A stretch of DNA of 59,673 nt from Paulinella micropora (taxonomy: Eukaryota; Cercozoa; Imbricatea; Euglyphida), in assembly GCA_009731375.1 (NCBI GenBank), contig BJOX01000147.1, positions 493,200 through 552,872 on the forward strand. Reading direction: 5' to 3'. Below are positions 25,301 through 36,834 of this stretch, piece by piece; within the stretch, counting starts at the first letter, position 1, and each line of letters starts with the position of its first letter. The notes beneath the pieces were generated by a model. It was not told the DNA's origin. It searched no databases and saw nothing but the letters and a program-made list of their open reading frames with translations. The position numbers were made by a program, and so were the translations under genes.

Positions 25301-25834
25301 CAGATTCCTTCCAGACGGCGGTGCAGGTGCGATTCAAGGCCGGCACGGTGGTCACGGACCATCGCACGCTGCGCTTCGCGCCCAACATCGTGCCCGTCAG
25401 GTACGAGAGCGGGGGGGGGGGGGGGGGGGGGCNNNNNNNNNNCCGACGAGTGGGGCCTGCTGGCCGTGCCGGTGCCGTACAACTACTCGCCTCCGCACTG
25501 GTTCTCGTCCATGACTGGCACTTTCTCGTCGGTGCTGCTGGGCACCAACACCGCCGACGACCCCTGTGCGGAGATCTTCCCGTACGCGTGCGAGAGGGTC
25601 GGCTACGAAGCGGAGGCACTCAAGGAGGCACAGACTAGCCTCTTTACCGAGCACGGAATCATCAAGCCCAAGGCACACGAGCAGAGCATCTGCAGCCGGG
25701 GAGCACAATACACCTACAGCGTAGCACCCCACGCCTTCATGCAGCTCAAGGGCTACGCGGCGGAATTCGCCGGGCAGGGCATCCAGGGGACCAACTTCCT
25801 CACGCCCCTGCTGGGCGCACAGCCGCGGGACTAG
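22317..25834 (+). CDS. Putative HK97-fold major capsid protein (mirusvirus-like), broken reading frame
   Basis: ATG 22317 opens an acidic N-terminal extension with PPRKRRKV at residues 73-80, a nuclear-localisation-type motif, then ordered sequence to an in-frame TGA at 22911-22913. Coding continues in the same frame (EFSPKALNPNSL), shifts near 22950-22960 into the frame of YGVGFIMPSDWPMDK, shifts again near 23715-23735, crosses a ten-N gap with overlapping ends (23791-23800), a Gly-rich linker (23810-23935), a G-run and gap (25410-25442), and ends at TAG 25832-25834. Total is about 1150 residues. Segments such as PLGFVLFRP, an IFAND...FKAGTVVTD stretch and WGLLAVPVPYNY resemble, from memory, large protist-virus capsid proteins of the mirusvirus HK97 group; this is unverified. 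The role would be the icosahedral shell. An ATTAAA lies 83 bases past the stop. Confidence 0.45.
23763..23828. other. Ten-N gap flanked by the same 28 bases
   Basis: GCATGATCCTCGA(G/T)GCGGGGGGTGGTGG appears directly before (23763-23790) and after (23801-23828) the gap, with one mismatch. The two contig ends overlap and should probably be merged, so about 38 bases of the coordinate span are artificial and the reading frame across this point is unreliable. Confidence 0.85.
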
Positions 25835-25917
25835 GCGCGGCCGGCCGCTGGCGGCTACCGCGCCCCCCTTCCTCTCCCCGGCGACAGCGGGGCGTGTTGT
25901 CGTTTTGCTGGCTGATG

Positions 25918-25923
25918 ATTAAA
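25918..25923 (+). terminator. Poly(A) signal ATTAAA of the capsid-like gene
   Basis: ATTAAA in an otherwise GC-rich 3' flank, 83 bases past TAG 25834. Similar signals follow most genes in the compact block. Confidence 0.55.
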
Positions 25924-26305
25924 ATTAGACGGACGTACCTCTATTAAGCTTCCCCCTCTCGCTCCCTATGCTCATCCCACAGTGAAAGGCCTTGGAGCAC
26001 ACACTGGCACGGGCAGTGCTTGGGCTCGCTGCCAGGGGGCTGACACTGCTGTGTCAGGTATTCGGCGTCGCTATTCGGCGCCGCGGCCGGGAGCCCCCAA
26101 CCCCCTCCCCCTTCCCTCCCNNNNNNNNNNCCCCCCCCCCCCTCCCCCCCGCCGAGACGAGCGCCCCGCTTAGAGAGGGAAAGCCCTTCCTCCCCGAAAG
26201 TAGGCGATGGCCTTGGACAGAGGCAAGCAGGAAGGGGGCGGGGCGGGGCGGGGGCCAGGCCACGGCCGGCTACGTAGCTAGCCTGCTTAGAATAAAGGTT
26301 ACGGC
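25924..26305. other. Intergenic region with ten-N gap
   Basis: C/G runs surround the gap at 26121-26130. No gene is seen. The last 20 bases before the next start (TTAGAATAAAGGTTACGGC) are AT-rich compared with their surroundings and may be the core promoter of the next gene. Confidence 0.4.
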
Positions 26306-27914
26306 ATGATAAAGTGTGCGGGAAAGTCTGTCAATGAATACGAAAGGAGCTTTGAGGAGCGGGGTCAGCAAGAGAGGCTCGCCCTGGTGCCGCGCCTGTT
26401 TACAGAAGCAGGAATCGCCCTAAAGGAATGCCCGCGCGCACAAAGCCTGTCAAAGCTAGGCGAGAGCAATCTGATTGAGGTCGACCTACGCAAGTCGCTG
26501 CCGGTAGCTAAGCTTTATACTGCGCTGGCGTGCTGGGATGGGCTACTTCTGCCGAATTCCTCCGGTGTCATCAACACTGTATGCGACACTGCAGTGAAGG
26601 TATCCAAGGTAGTCCTGTTTGGCGCCCAACAGTACCTGTTGAAACGGCCCATAATCGGGCACGTGCCAGTAGAGCGCTTCCGCGTGTCGGACAGGCCGGT
26701 AGGGGCTGTCCGCGATGTCAACACCAGGCAGGTGGTGAAGTTAGTCTGCAAAGCGCGTGGTGCTATAGACTTTTTCCAGAGGGAACTGCAAGAGCATACA
26801 GTACAATTCCAGCAGGCTATCCATAGCCTGTACGAAGGATTTCGGCGCAAGTATAAGAACGCGCCGCGTCTCCTGCTAGGGCTGTACAATGAGTTCGACG
26901 ATGACCCGGCAGCAACGTGTTCCTTGCTCGGCGCATTTCTCTGCTGGCCAGCCTTTTGGGTCAGTCTACTGCGGCGCATACGCAGAGCATGTAGCACGCA
27001 GGAGGAAGCGGCGGGGGTGGCCAGAGACGTGAAGGCCAGAATGATTGCGTACGTCATTCTCTGGTTCCTGGAACAACCAGGCACTACCTCTCGTCCACCG
27101 GCGTCGCCCCTCTCGCCTCCCTCCGGCTACAGGGTCGTGGAGGCGTCGCCGCCCTCCTGCCCCGCCACCGCCGCCTGCCTTGTCATCGTTCTGCGCCAGG
27201 TGTTACTTACCCTAGACGGCGGCCAGGCGCCGGCCGACGCCAGCTTAGCCGTGCTAGGGTCCGAGTACTTCGAACTCCTGCCAGATACAGACGCCGCCGT
27301 GGCTGCCTGGTGCGAAGCTGACTACGAGTGTACCCTGCCGGCCTGCTGCGACGTCCGTGACCCCGAGTACCGTGACGAGGCCCGGGCACAGGAGGACGAG
27401 GAACGGGACGAGGACGACGAGCCAGACGAGGACGACGAGCCAGACGAGGACGAGGAACGGGACGAGGACGACGAAGCAGACGGAGCGGAGACAGACGACG
27501 ACGGGGAGGAGGCCGGGCGCGAACTCGCCGCGCGCCTGCCGTCCTGCCTCAGTCGCTACGACCTAACCGAGGCCCACCGCGGGCATTGCCTGTGCGGCAA
27601 GCCCGTCAACAGCCTGCACGTGGTCCGGCACGTCGGCACGCAGTGGGCAGCCGCTGCGCCCGCTTGTTCCGGGTGGCGCCCGCTACCCGGACGGGCCGTC
27701 CTAAGCGCAAGTGCACGCAGAAGCCCGTGGCGGCGCAGGCCAGGCGCGTGCGGGCCCGTCGGCCCGCGGTGGGCCGCCCGCCGCCGCGCGACCGGTAGCC
27801 CCGGCGCGTTCCGGCGGTGCACCGGCGGGCGACACCGCGCCAGACTTTGCGCAACGTGTGCTGCTCGAGGTGGGGCTGGCCTTGGTCGGGCTCGCCCAAC
27901 GCTCCGGGACCTGA
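26306..27914 (+). CDS. Unknown protein with long acidic linker, probable C-terminal frameshift
   Basis: ATG 26306 opens MIKCAGKSVNEYERSF and about 360 residues of ordered, mostly helical-looking sequence (VKVSKVVLFGAQQYLLKRP, RMIAYVILWFLEQPG). Residues of about 365-410 form an acidic linker of DEDDEPDEDDE type, followed by LCGKPVNSLHVVRHVGT, which could contribute to a metal site. The frame stays open to 28021 but the last 100 residues are Arg/Ala-rich and would read through an AATAAA at 27988. Another frame reaching TAG-free sequence GDTAPDFAQRVLLEVGLALVGLAQ and its stop at 27912-27914 is more protein-like, so I suspect a shift between 27650 and 27750. No family recognised. It follows the capsid-like gene on the same strand, so a virion role is possible. 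Confidence 0.55.
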
Positions 27915-27987
27915 CACCGGGGCACAGAACGAGGGGGAAGAGGGGGCGGGGGGGAGAGAGAGCGCGCGGGGCAGAGCCTGAGCAGAC

Positions 27988-28033
27988 AATAAAAACCAAC
28001 CGGCTACTCTTTTATTACTGAGCAGACAATAAA
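27988..28033. terminator. Convergent poly(A) signals, both strands
   Basis: Plus-strand AATAAA at 27988-27993 and 28028-28033, inside a repeated CTGAGCAGACAATAAAA, serve the 26306 gene. A minus-strand AATAAA (TTTATT at 28011-28016) lies 45 bases past the stop of the minus-strand membrane protein gene. Interleaved signals between tail-to-tail genes are usual in compact DNA virus genomes. Confidence 0.65.
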
Positions 28034-28060
28034 ACCACCGTACGCTCTGGGGCGCCACTA

Positions 28061-29249
28061 TCAGGGGCCCAGCAGGTCGTCCACGACCGACACCGCGGCG
28101 TCGGCGTCCTCATCGGCGCAGTAGTCGCTGAGAGAGCCGTCGTCGCCGTCTTCCTGCTGGTAGATGATGTTGATCTGGCCCGCGGCGTCGGCAATGGCCC
28201 AGATGAACACCGAGGACAGGCACACGGCCGGCACGGAGTAGTAGCCAGAGCACGACGGGATCAGCGCGATGGGTAGGTACAGCGTCCAGATCCAAACCGC
28301 CGTGTACGCGAACACCTGGATCGCGCGCGAGATTTCCCTGGTCGAGTGGACCGACACCGTGATCACCTGCTGCTCCAGGCGCTCAACACAGGCCTTGACA
28401 CGCCAGTTTAGGCCCGCGCGCACGTGTGGCTCTGCGAGACTGATGCACCCGTACAGCACGGACACATAACTGAGCAGCCAAGAGAAATGGTCCCGGTGCA
28501 CGGCGCCCACGGGGGGGGAGGCCGACTCGGAGGCTTGGCGCCGCAGCAGGGCCATTCGCTCCGAGTCCGCGCCCCGCGCCGAGTTAGGCCTTCGCCCGTA
28601 GAAGTCCTGCACTGCGGGCTACGCGCTCGGGGGGGGGGTACCGGCTCCCGTGGTGCAGGCGGTGCGCGTGACTGAATTGGGGGGCCTGGATTTCACCAGG
28701 CAGCCCTGCCTCGAGGTGCAGTGCGGTGTGTTGGCTGCAGCCCCGCGCCGAGTGGCCGCGCGCGATGGCTAGGTGCAGCCGGGGGATACAGCGCAGGTGG
28801 CACAGCGCGTGCACCACCAGGGCCGTCACCACGTCGCGCTGCCCGACCGCTACGTGCATCCGCTCCCGGTCGAAGGCCAGCGCCGTCGCTACCACGTTCT
28901 GCAGCAGGGCCTTGAATTCACGAATGTTTTCCGTCCGTCTGCTCTGGGCGTTGGCATAGACCGAACTGGTGAAGAAGCTGACAGTCAAGATCGCGGCCGG
29001 CACGTTCTGGTTGATGTTCGGCAGCATCACGGTGCCCCGGAGCGTGAGCCAGGTCAGGACGGAGGTATACACGGCTATGGTCAGCAGCCGCGCCAGGGAC
29101 AACACAAAGGGATTCCAGCGCAGGCCGTACTTCACCTCTCGCCACCCGCAGCGCAGCCACACTCCGCACTTGTCACACAGCCACTTACGCTCGGCCGGGC
29201 GGCGGCCAGCAGCGCGTAGGCGGCATGCGCGGCAGAGTCGTGGGGAAGG
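28061..29249 (-). CDS. Bestrophin-like multipass membrane protein, 5' end lost in gap
   Basis: The minus strand entering from the gap at 29250 reads KWLCDKCGVWLRCGW, then a hydrophobic helix (NPFVLSLARLLTIAVYTSVLTW), then a helix-plus-motif AAILTVSFFTSSVYANAQSRRTE that resembles the bestrophin segment with Asn-Ala and Arg-Glu residues. A frameshift is needed at the G-run 28630-28638. The second half has WLLSYVSVLYGCISLA, a basic/Glu helix (ACVERLEQQVITVSV), IQVFAYTAVWIWTLYLPIALI and SVPAVCLSSVFIWAIADAAGQI, and an acidic tail ending at the stop 28061-28063. Bestrophin/UPF0187 proteins are anion channels in eukaryotes and bacteria. The four-helix layout and Pro position fit, but the match is by eye only. 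Two Cys pairs at the start may bind metal. Confidence 0.45.
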
Positions 29250-29435
29250 NNNNNNNNNNNNNNNNNNNNNNNNNNNNNNNNNNNNNNNNNNNNNNNNNNN
29301 NNNNNNNNNNNNNNNNNNNNNNNNNNNNNNNNNNNNNNNNNNNNNNNNNNNNNNNNNNNNNNNNNNNNNNNNNNNNNNNNNNNNNNNNNNNNNNNNNNNN
29401 NNNNNNNNNNNNNNNNNNNNNNNNNNNNNNNNNNN
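29250..29435. other. Assembly gap (186 N)
   Basis: Removes the 5' end of the minus-strand membrane protein gene and probably the promoter region shared with the plus-strand HNH gene. Confidence 0.99.
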
Positions 29436-29489
29436 CCGGGAAAGAGCAGACCCCCTCTCCCTGCACTGCTGGCCCGCCTGCCCTGCCTG

Positions 29490-30945
29490 ATGCCCGAGGG
29501 CGCTGCCAACCGGGCGCCCCCGCACGCGGCCCGCCGCCGGGGCGACCTGTGGGCTATCCCCGACTTCTTGGCGGAGGAGAGGGGTTGTTCGTTGCCGCAT
29601 GCACAGCGGCTGTACCGGAAGATTCGCCCCTTGCTAGTGCAAGGCGGCAGGGGGGCGAGCATCCAGAGCCTCCGCTTCCCGCGCGCGTCCGGCAAGGGGC
29701 TGTCGGCCCCCGTGGATTGTGCTACAGTGGCCACCCTCCGTGACGTCCTGGCCTGCCTGCCCCCGGCCAAGAAGAAGCGGAGCCCCCGCGCTTCTTCTGC
29801 CCCGGGGGGGCCGCCGTCTGGCTCCACGTGGCGGGAGGCGGAGCTGGCTAGCCAGGTACGGCGGCGCCGGGGGGGCTACTGCTGTGCGGCCGACGCGGTC
29901 TGCGTGGCGGCGGGCCTCGAGGCTGCACGGCTATACTGGATAGTGAAGCAGGCACACGCCAGTCCTGCCCTGCTAGCGAGGGCCCGGCCGCTGGCCTTCC
30001 CTGGCCAGCCGGCCGCGCGCAGTACCTACGTCGACTGCTACGCCTGGCCGGACCTAGTCCAGGTCCTGCGGCTGGCACTCGTCCTAGCCGCGCCCGCCGC
30101 GCTCACACCCGGAGCCGAGGCCGCCGGCGCGGCCGCGCCCGGGGCACCCCGGGCCGGGCCCCGCCCGAGGCGCCACCGGCGGCGGAGGCGGTGCTCCCGG
30201 CGGAGGACGTGCCCCCGGCGGCGGAGGACGTGCCCCCGGCGGTGGAGGAGGCGCTACCGGCGGTGGAGCTGCGCGCTACCCTACGGGTCCTGCGCGCCAA
30301 GTACTCACCGGCGGAGGTCGATACCAGGCCGGTTCACCTCGGCTTTATTCAAGACTTAGCGAATATACATGTCCTGAGCCGCGCCCAGGCCCGGAGGTGG
30401 GTCCTAGCCAATCGCGCCCATGCCAGCCTGCGGGCCTACTTCGACGACCAAGGTCTCTCCCCCTCTGGCTCTGTGTGTAGGTGTGTGTGTGTGTACGCAC
30501 GCACAGCTCCGCCCCCCTGGGGGGGGGGGGGGGCTGTGACTACTACTGGGGTTGTTCTGCTAACTACATATACCCGGGTGTGCCCCCGGGCATCCCCCGG
30601 GCGGCCGATGCTCTGCAGGCCGGCGGCGCGTCCCTTTCCACATCGACCACATCGTGCCCAGCCGTCTCGGGCTTCGATCATCCGCGCAACTACGCGGTCA
30701 TGCCTGAGATCTTCAACCAGCGCTTCGGCTCTTGGTTCATGCCGGCCAAGACGCAGTACCTAGGTCCAGCCCCCTCCCCCCCCTCGCCCCCCACCCTGTG
30801 CCCATGTTCCGTACCCACGGCCTGGCGGCCGCGATGTGCCTGAGCAGGTTCCGACGCCACGAGGCAAGCGCTGCGGTTCGCCGCCTACGTGCGCCGGAAG
30901 AGCCTGGAGGAGCTAGACCTAACGGACCTGCCCCTGCTCGCGTAG
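29490..30945 (+). CDS. HNH endonuclease-like protein, frameshifted
   Basis: ATG 29490 opens about 200 residues that include a helix-turn-helix-like stretch (LPHAQRLYRKIRPLLVQGG), a second similar one (VAAGLEAARLYWIVKQA) and Pro/Arg-rich linkers; a frame change near 30180 leads to LRATLRVLRAKYSPAEVDTRPVHLGF and WVLANRAHASLRAYF. Near 30636-30672 the sequence encodes FHIDHIVPSRLG, then after a shift at the GGG near 30668 FDHPRNYAVMPEIFNQRFGSWF. DHIVP followed by a Gly, DHPRN and a later Asn is the core of HNH/McrA-type nucleases. A final segment FAAYVRRKSLEELDL ends at TAG 30943-30945. A low-complexity, GTGTGT- and G-run-bearing stretch (30476-30600) may be an intron. HNH genes are frequent in giant viruses, often as homing or packaging nucleases. 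Activity is doubtful if the breaks are real. Confidence 0.55.
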
Positions 30946-30979
30946 CAGGGGCGCGGGCTCTTGCCCCAGGGGGCGGCCG

Positions 30980-32140
30980 TTATTCCCTTGTAGGCGCCCG
31001 CGCGCCTACAAATATTAGGGACGACTCCGACAGGGCTCGCTCCTGCGGCCACAGACCGGCGAAAGCTGCCATGCCAGCTGTCAGAGCAGCCCGGACCTCT
31101 TTCTGCCACTGGTGATCCCGCAGGTAAAAGCCATGGTGTACTGCGTCGCCTACAATCGTCAAATGGATCAGGCACTGTCGCCGTCTCAGCAAGACCATGG
31201 AGGTGGCGGCGTCCGAGCACCCAGTGCCCCTGTTGGTGACCGCCGCCAGCGCTTGCTGTAGACTGCCGCTGACCAGAGTCTTGCCGTCCAGGTAGTGCCA
31301 GCCGCTGTGCAAGTCGTCTCCACCCAAACCACGCCGGACCACCACGAAGTGGGCCGCCCGCTGCAGCCTGAAACACACCGACTCAAGCCAGAATTCCACT
31401 GGCTCAAGTGAACCCGCTAGACGGACAAGGACGCTAGGCGTAGTTTTCTTCGTGTCCAAAATAAAATCTTGTGTCTCTAGCAACAGCCAGTCCGGCCGCC
31501 GCCCGGCAAGTACGTTCCTTTGCCTGTCGATCACAAAGAATGATACTTGCCCGGGATCCGCCCCGTCAGGGATGCGCAGCTGGTCGAGGATGTGCTGTAG
31601 AGTGACGGGGGTCCGGCTTTCTCTTTCGCCCTGGATGATTACAAAGGGCCCCTGCCTGGCTGCCGTGCAATAGTCCCCAAAGTTGCAGTCACCATAGCGA
31701 ACACGCAGCAGCTCCTCCAGCCACCGACGGACGCCGCAGCCCCCGTCCCGGCTACCGCCGCCTCTAGCACATTGCCCGCACACACAACAGCTTCGTCTTC
31801 TTCCAGCTCATATATACATCTCCTGTAGATCTGGTGATCGCCCACGTGCCTGAACCTTGAGGCCCAGAGCGTCGAACGCCTGGCGGAAGTCCTTATGCTC
31901 GGGAACGGGTGTCTCGCCATTGTGGCCGTGCTTCCTCTCGCAGTACCCTAGCAGGACCGATTGGTTCGCGGCAGATCCGTGCCCTTGCAAGATCATGGCG
32001 CAGCGCACGAGGCAGCATGCCAGACATGCACTAACCCTGCACTGCCGCCGCCGGGGCGGCAAGGGCCACAACAGGGGAGCCAAGAACTGCAGCGCGGAAT
32101 TAAAAAAACAAGTGGTGAACACTTGGTCCAGCCTAATCTA
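30980..32140 (-). CDS. USP (peptidase C19)-like deubiquitinase, frameshifted
   Basis: The minus strand begins after a TAG in the pentamer repeat and reads TTCFFNSALQFLAPLL, which matches the ubiquitin-specific protease Cys box (Thr-Cys-aromatic-x-Asn-Ser-x-Leu-Gln). A frame change near 31800-31830 leads through YELEEDEAVVC and another near 31770 through CGQC, giving Cys pairs like the USP zinc finger. The last frame (to 30980) has FGDYCTAARQGPFVIIQ and HFVVVRRG followed about ten residues later by GWHYLDG, matching the USP His box (His-Phe-x-x-x-x-Arg then Trp-Tyr-x-Asp). The N-terminal Gly-Leu-x-Asn-x-Gly part of the Cys box is missing, so an upstream exon or truncation is likely. USPs remove ubiquitin from proteins. 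A viral copy could counter host ubiquitin signalling. At least two frameshifts; no good poly(A) signal seen. Confidence 0.5.
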
Positions 32141-32518
32141 ATCTAATCCAATCTAATCCAATCTAATCTAATCTAATCTAATCTAATCTAATCTAATCTA
32201 ATCCAATCCAATCTAATCCAATCCAATCCAATCCAATCTAATCTAATATTAAAGAAACAAGTGGTGAACACTTGGTCCAGCCTAATCTAATCTAATCCAA
32301 TCTAATCCAATCTAATATAATCTAATCTAATCTAATCTAATCTAATCTAATCTAATCTAATCCAATCCAATCTAATCCAATCCAATCCAATCCAATCTAA
32401 TCTAATCCAATCTAATCTAATCTAATCTAATCTAATCTAATCCAATCCAATCCGATCCAATCCAACCCAACCCAATCCAATCCAATCCAATCCAGTCCAG
32501 TCCAGTCCAATCCAATCC
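32131..32518. repeat. TTAGA/TTGGA pentanucleotide array with 149-base duplication
   Basis: Plus strand reads AATCT/AATCC repeats. The first codons of the deubiquitinase-like exon (GTGGTGAACACTTGGTCCAGCC at 32112-32133) are repeated at 32261-32282, offset 149, each followed by the pentamer array. So the array expanded together with a piece of the neighbouring exon. The unit resembles, but is not, the common TTAGG or TTAGGG telomere repeat. Confidence 0.9.
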
Positions 32519-32656
32519 ATCGCTATATCTATCTATAGCTATATCTATCTATAGCTATATCTATCTATAGCTATATCTATCTATGGCTATCTATCTATAG
32601 CTATCTATCTATAGCTATCTATCTATAACTGTCTATCTATAGCTATCTATCTATAG

Positions 32657-32703
<47 letters not shown>

Positions 32704-32812
32704 CATATATATATATATATATCTACCTATATTACTACCTACCTACCTACCTGCCTACCTGCCTACCTACCTACCTACCTATCTATCGATCTATCGATCT
32801 ATCTATCTATCG

Positions 32813-32877
<65 letters not shown>

Positions 32878-32882
32878 CCTAC

Positions 32883-32933
<51 letters not shown>

Positions 32934-32948
32934 CCTATCTATCTATCT
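32519..32948. repeat. (CTAT)n microsatellite with TAGC and TACC variants
   Basis: CTATCTAT repeats with higher-order variants (ATAGCTATATCTATC early, TACCTACC in the middle). It forms the 5' part of the intron before the first DUF285 exon at 33181. Confidence 0.95.
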
Positions 32949-33180
32949 TTCAACCGTTCTGCGTGGTGCATTTGCCTCCTTCTGTTCCTCTTTTTCTTTT
33001 CTGGTTGCTCTGTTTTCTTTCTTTCCTTCTTTGTTTCTTTCTTCTTTTTTTTTTCTTCCTGTCATCCAGTGTCTCGTGTGTCTGGCAAGTTTCCTGTCTG
33101 TTACCTCTTTTGCATGTTCTATGTCGTCTCTTCTTCTTCAAGCCTTGCCCCATGACCCGCCTCCTCCGATTGCTGCCTAG

Positions 33181-33415
33181 GTGATCAGAATGGATGGCAT
33201 GTTTTACGGTGCCTCCATCTTCAACCCAGACTTGAGCAGCTGGGACACCACTTCGGTACCCTCTTGAGCCCGCCGTGGTTAGTTTTGGTTACTGTGACAT
33301 GATGTGCTCCTGGTGTTTTCTGTCTATTCATTTTCTGTCTTTGCTTTTCTTTCTGATTATTCCTCTTTCTATATTATCTCGTACATCCATCCATCCATCC
33401 ATCCATCTACCTATA

Positions 33416-33455
<40 letters not shown>

Positions 33456-34035
33456 CCCCCCTGGAGAAGATTTTGCTCATGTTCACCCTTACGAAGATCT
33501 TTCGGGCTTCCTCGAAAAGAAGAGTCCAAAAGCGCACGTCCATCCGGACTACAAGTCGCAACCCGGCATTATCAACCTGGATTCCACCCACTGTGTTGAC
33601 GCCGAGACATACTCTCATTTCGTCCATCGGACAAGAAGTGCCCCGAAAGAACCAACCGAAAGAAGAAAACGCCTGGTATTGCCATCAACACCAAGCGAAT
33701 GGAAAGGCATTGAAGAAGAACTCCNNNNNNNNNNNNNNNNNNNNNNNNNNNNNNNNNNNNNNNNNNNNNNNNNNNNNNNNNNNNNNNNNTGTAGCTTGCG
33801 CAAGCTTACGGTGCTCAAAACACTTGGACTAACGGCTTCCTTTTCTTTCTCTTCTTCCTTATCCTCCCCACTCTCCATTCCTAGATTCCCTTTTTCTTCA
33901 ACGTCCTTCCTCCTCTTCTTTTTTCCAGAACACATTCTACCCGTGATTCCCACCGGACACATGCACAGTACACAAATTACTGTTTGATGTGAAACTGCGT
34001 TCCTTTGCAAGGACTACGTTCCTTTGCGACATCTC

Positions 34036-34095
<60 letters not shown>

Positions 34096-34112
34096 GTCTC
34101 TCTGTCTCTCTG

Positions 34113-34167
<55 letters not shown>

Positions 34168-34635
34168 CTCTATTTATCTATCTATCTCTCTATCTCTCTA
34201 TCTATCTTGGGGGGATGTAAAGGGCAAGCTGCTCAGTGCTCCGGCCTAAACCCATACCCCCTATAACGACGGTTTTGTGTCCGCCGTTATTCGCGCGCAG
34301 CGCCAGGGCTAGAACAGGCGACCATCTCCCGACCGAGGCGGTGATGCAAAGGGTTGATGAAGCCGAGGGCTGTAGAAGGTAACAACTAGCGTGAACTCCC
34401 GAAACCTCGGCTTTGGCGGTCATCATCTCCTTATGGCACACGCCCCTAGGGGAGTGTTTGTAGTGGTTGTTCTGTTCAGTGCAAAAGGGCTCGGCTACCT
34501 TTCTGCTTGAACTGGGCACAGGCACCAACCACAGCGGACAGTGGTTGGTGCGCGGCTGAAGTGCTGAGAGTTCTTGCTCGGGGGTAGTATAGGAGGCGAT
34601 TGCTTTTAAGCTACGCCGTGCCCATAGATCAACCA

Positions 34636-34729
<94 letters not shown>

Positions 34730-34780
34730 AACCTTCCTACCTACCTACCTACCTATCTATCTATCTATCTATCTACCTAC

Positions 34781-34815
<35 letters not shown>

Positions 34816-34840
34816 CCTACCTACCTACCTACCTATCTAC

Positions 34841-34892
<52 letters not shown>

Positions 34893-35264
34893 TCTTTATT
34901 TCTTTCTTCTGTTCTTTTTCTTTTTTCTTCCTCTTCCTTTCCTTCCTGTCATCCTATCTCGTGTGTCTGGCAAGTTTCCTGTTTGTTACCTGTTCTGCAT
35001 GGTGTATCTTGTCTCTTCTTCTTCAAGCCTTGCTGACCCGCCTCCTCTGATTGCTGCCTAGGTGACCAACATGGATGCCATGTTTTATCAAGCCTCCAAC
35101 TTCAACCAAGACTTGAGCAGTTGGAACACCTCTTCGGTACCCTCTTGAGCCCGCCGTGGTTAGTTTTGGTTACTGTGACATGATGTGCTCATTGGCGTTT
35201 TTTGTTTATTCAGTCTCTATCGTTGCTTTTCTTTCTCATTGTTCCTCTTTCTGTAATATCTCGG

Positions 35265-35323
<59 letters not shown>

Positions 35324-35389
35324 GTCTATCTGTCTATCTATCTATCTATCTATCTATCTACCTACCTACCTACCTATCTACCTATCTAC

Positions 35390-35453
<64 letters not shown>

Positions 35454-35603
35454 TTATCTATCTTCCCAGCCCGCTACCCAGTCGCCGATTGGCGGCCGGG
35501 TGGAATGGATTCCTATGTCTTCGGATATGCAGAGCTGATAGACCAAACAGATCTACCTACCTACCTGTCTACCTACCTGTCTACCTACCTGTCTACCTAC
35601 CTG

Positions 35604-35661
<58 letters not shown>

Positions 35662-35663
35662 GA

Positions 35664-35701
<38 letters not shown>

Positions 35702-35713
35702 CCTGTCTATCTG

Positions 35714-35752
<39 letters not shown>

Positions 35753-35785
35753 GTCTGTCTAACTAGCTAGCTATATATCTATCAG

Positions 35786-35879
<94 letters not shown>

Positions 35880-35890
35880 ATCTATCTATC

Positions 35891-35948
<58 letters not shown>

Positions 35949-35976
35949 GTCTGTCTATCTATCCATCCATCCATCC

Positions 35977-36065
<89 letters not shown>

Positions 36066-36496
36066 CCTATCCTGGAGATTGTCTGCTCTGCCATTGGCAG
36101 CTCAGCCTGGGGTTCAGATCTAACTAGCTCCTATATTGATGGTTTTGTGTCAGCCGTTGTCGCGCGCAGCGCAGGGCTAACAAGCGACCAGCTCCCGACC
36201 GGTGCCATGACGCAAATGGGTGACTCGTAGAAGGTAACTCACATAGAGCGTGAACTCCCGAAAGCTCGCCTTGGGTGGCCATCGTCTTCTTATGGCGCAC
36301 GCCCCTGGGAGAGTGGTTTTAGTGGTTGTTCTGTACAGTTCAAGGGCTCGGCTACCTTTCGGCTTGAACTGGCACGGGCACCCGAGCGGATGGTTGGTGT
36401 GCAACTTGTGAAGTGCTGAGAGTTCCTGTCCAGCGGTATTACTGGAGGCTCATGGCTTTTATAGCTACGGCACGCCCGTAGATTAAACTTATCTAC

Positions 36497-36573
<77 letters not shown>

Positions 36574-36610
36574 CATCCATCCATCCATCCATCCACCCAT
36601 CCATCCATCC

Positions 36611-36657
<47 letters not shown>

Positions 36658-36674
36658 GAGCTATCGATCTATCG

Positions 36675-36739
<65 letters not shown>

Positions 36740-36786
36740 GATAGCTATCTATCTATAGCTATCTATCTATAGCTATCTATCTATAG

Positions 36787-36834
<48 letters not shown>

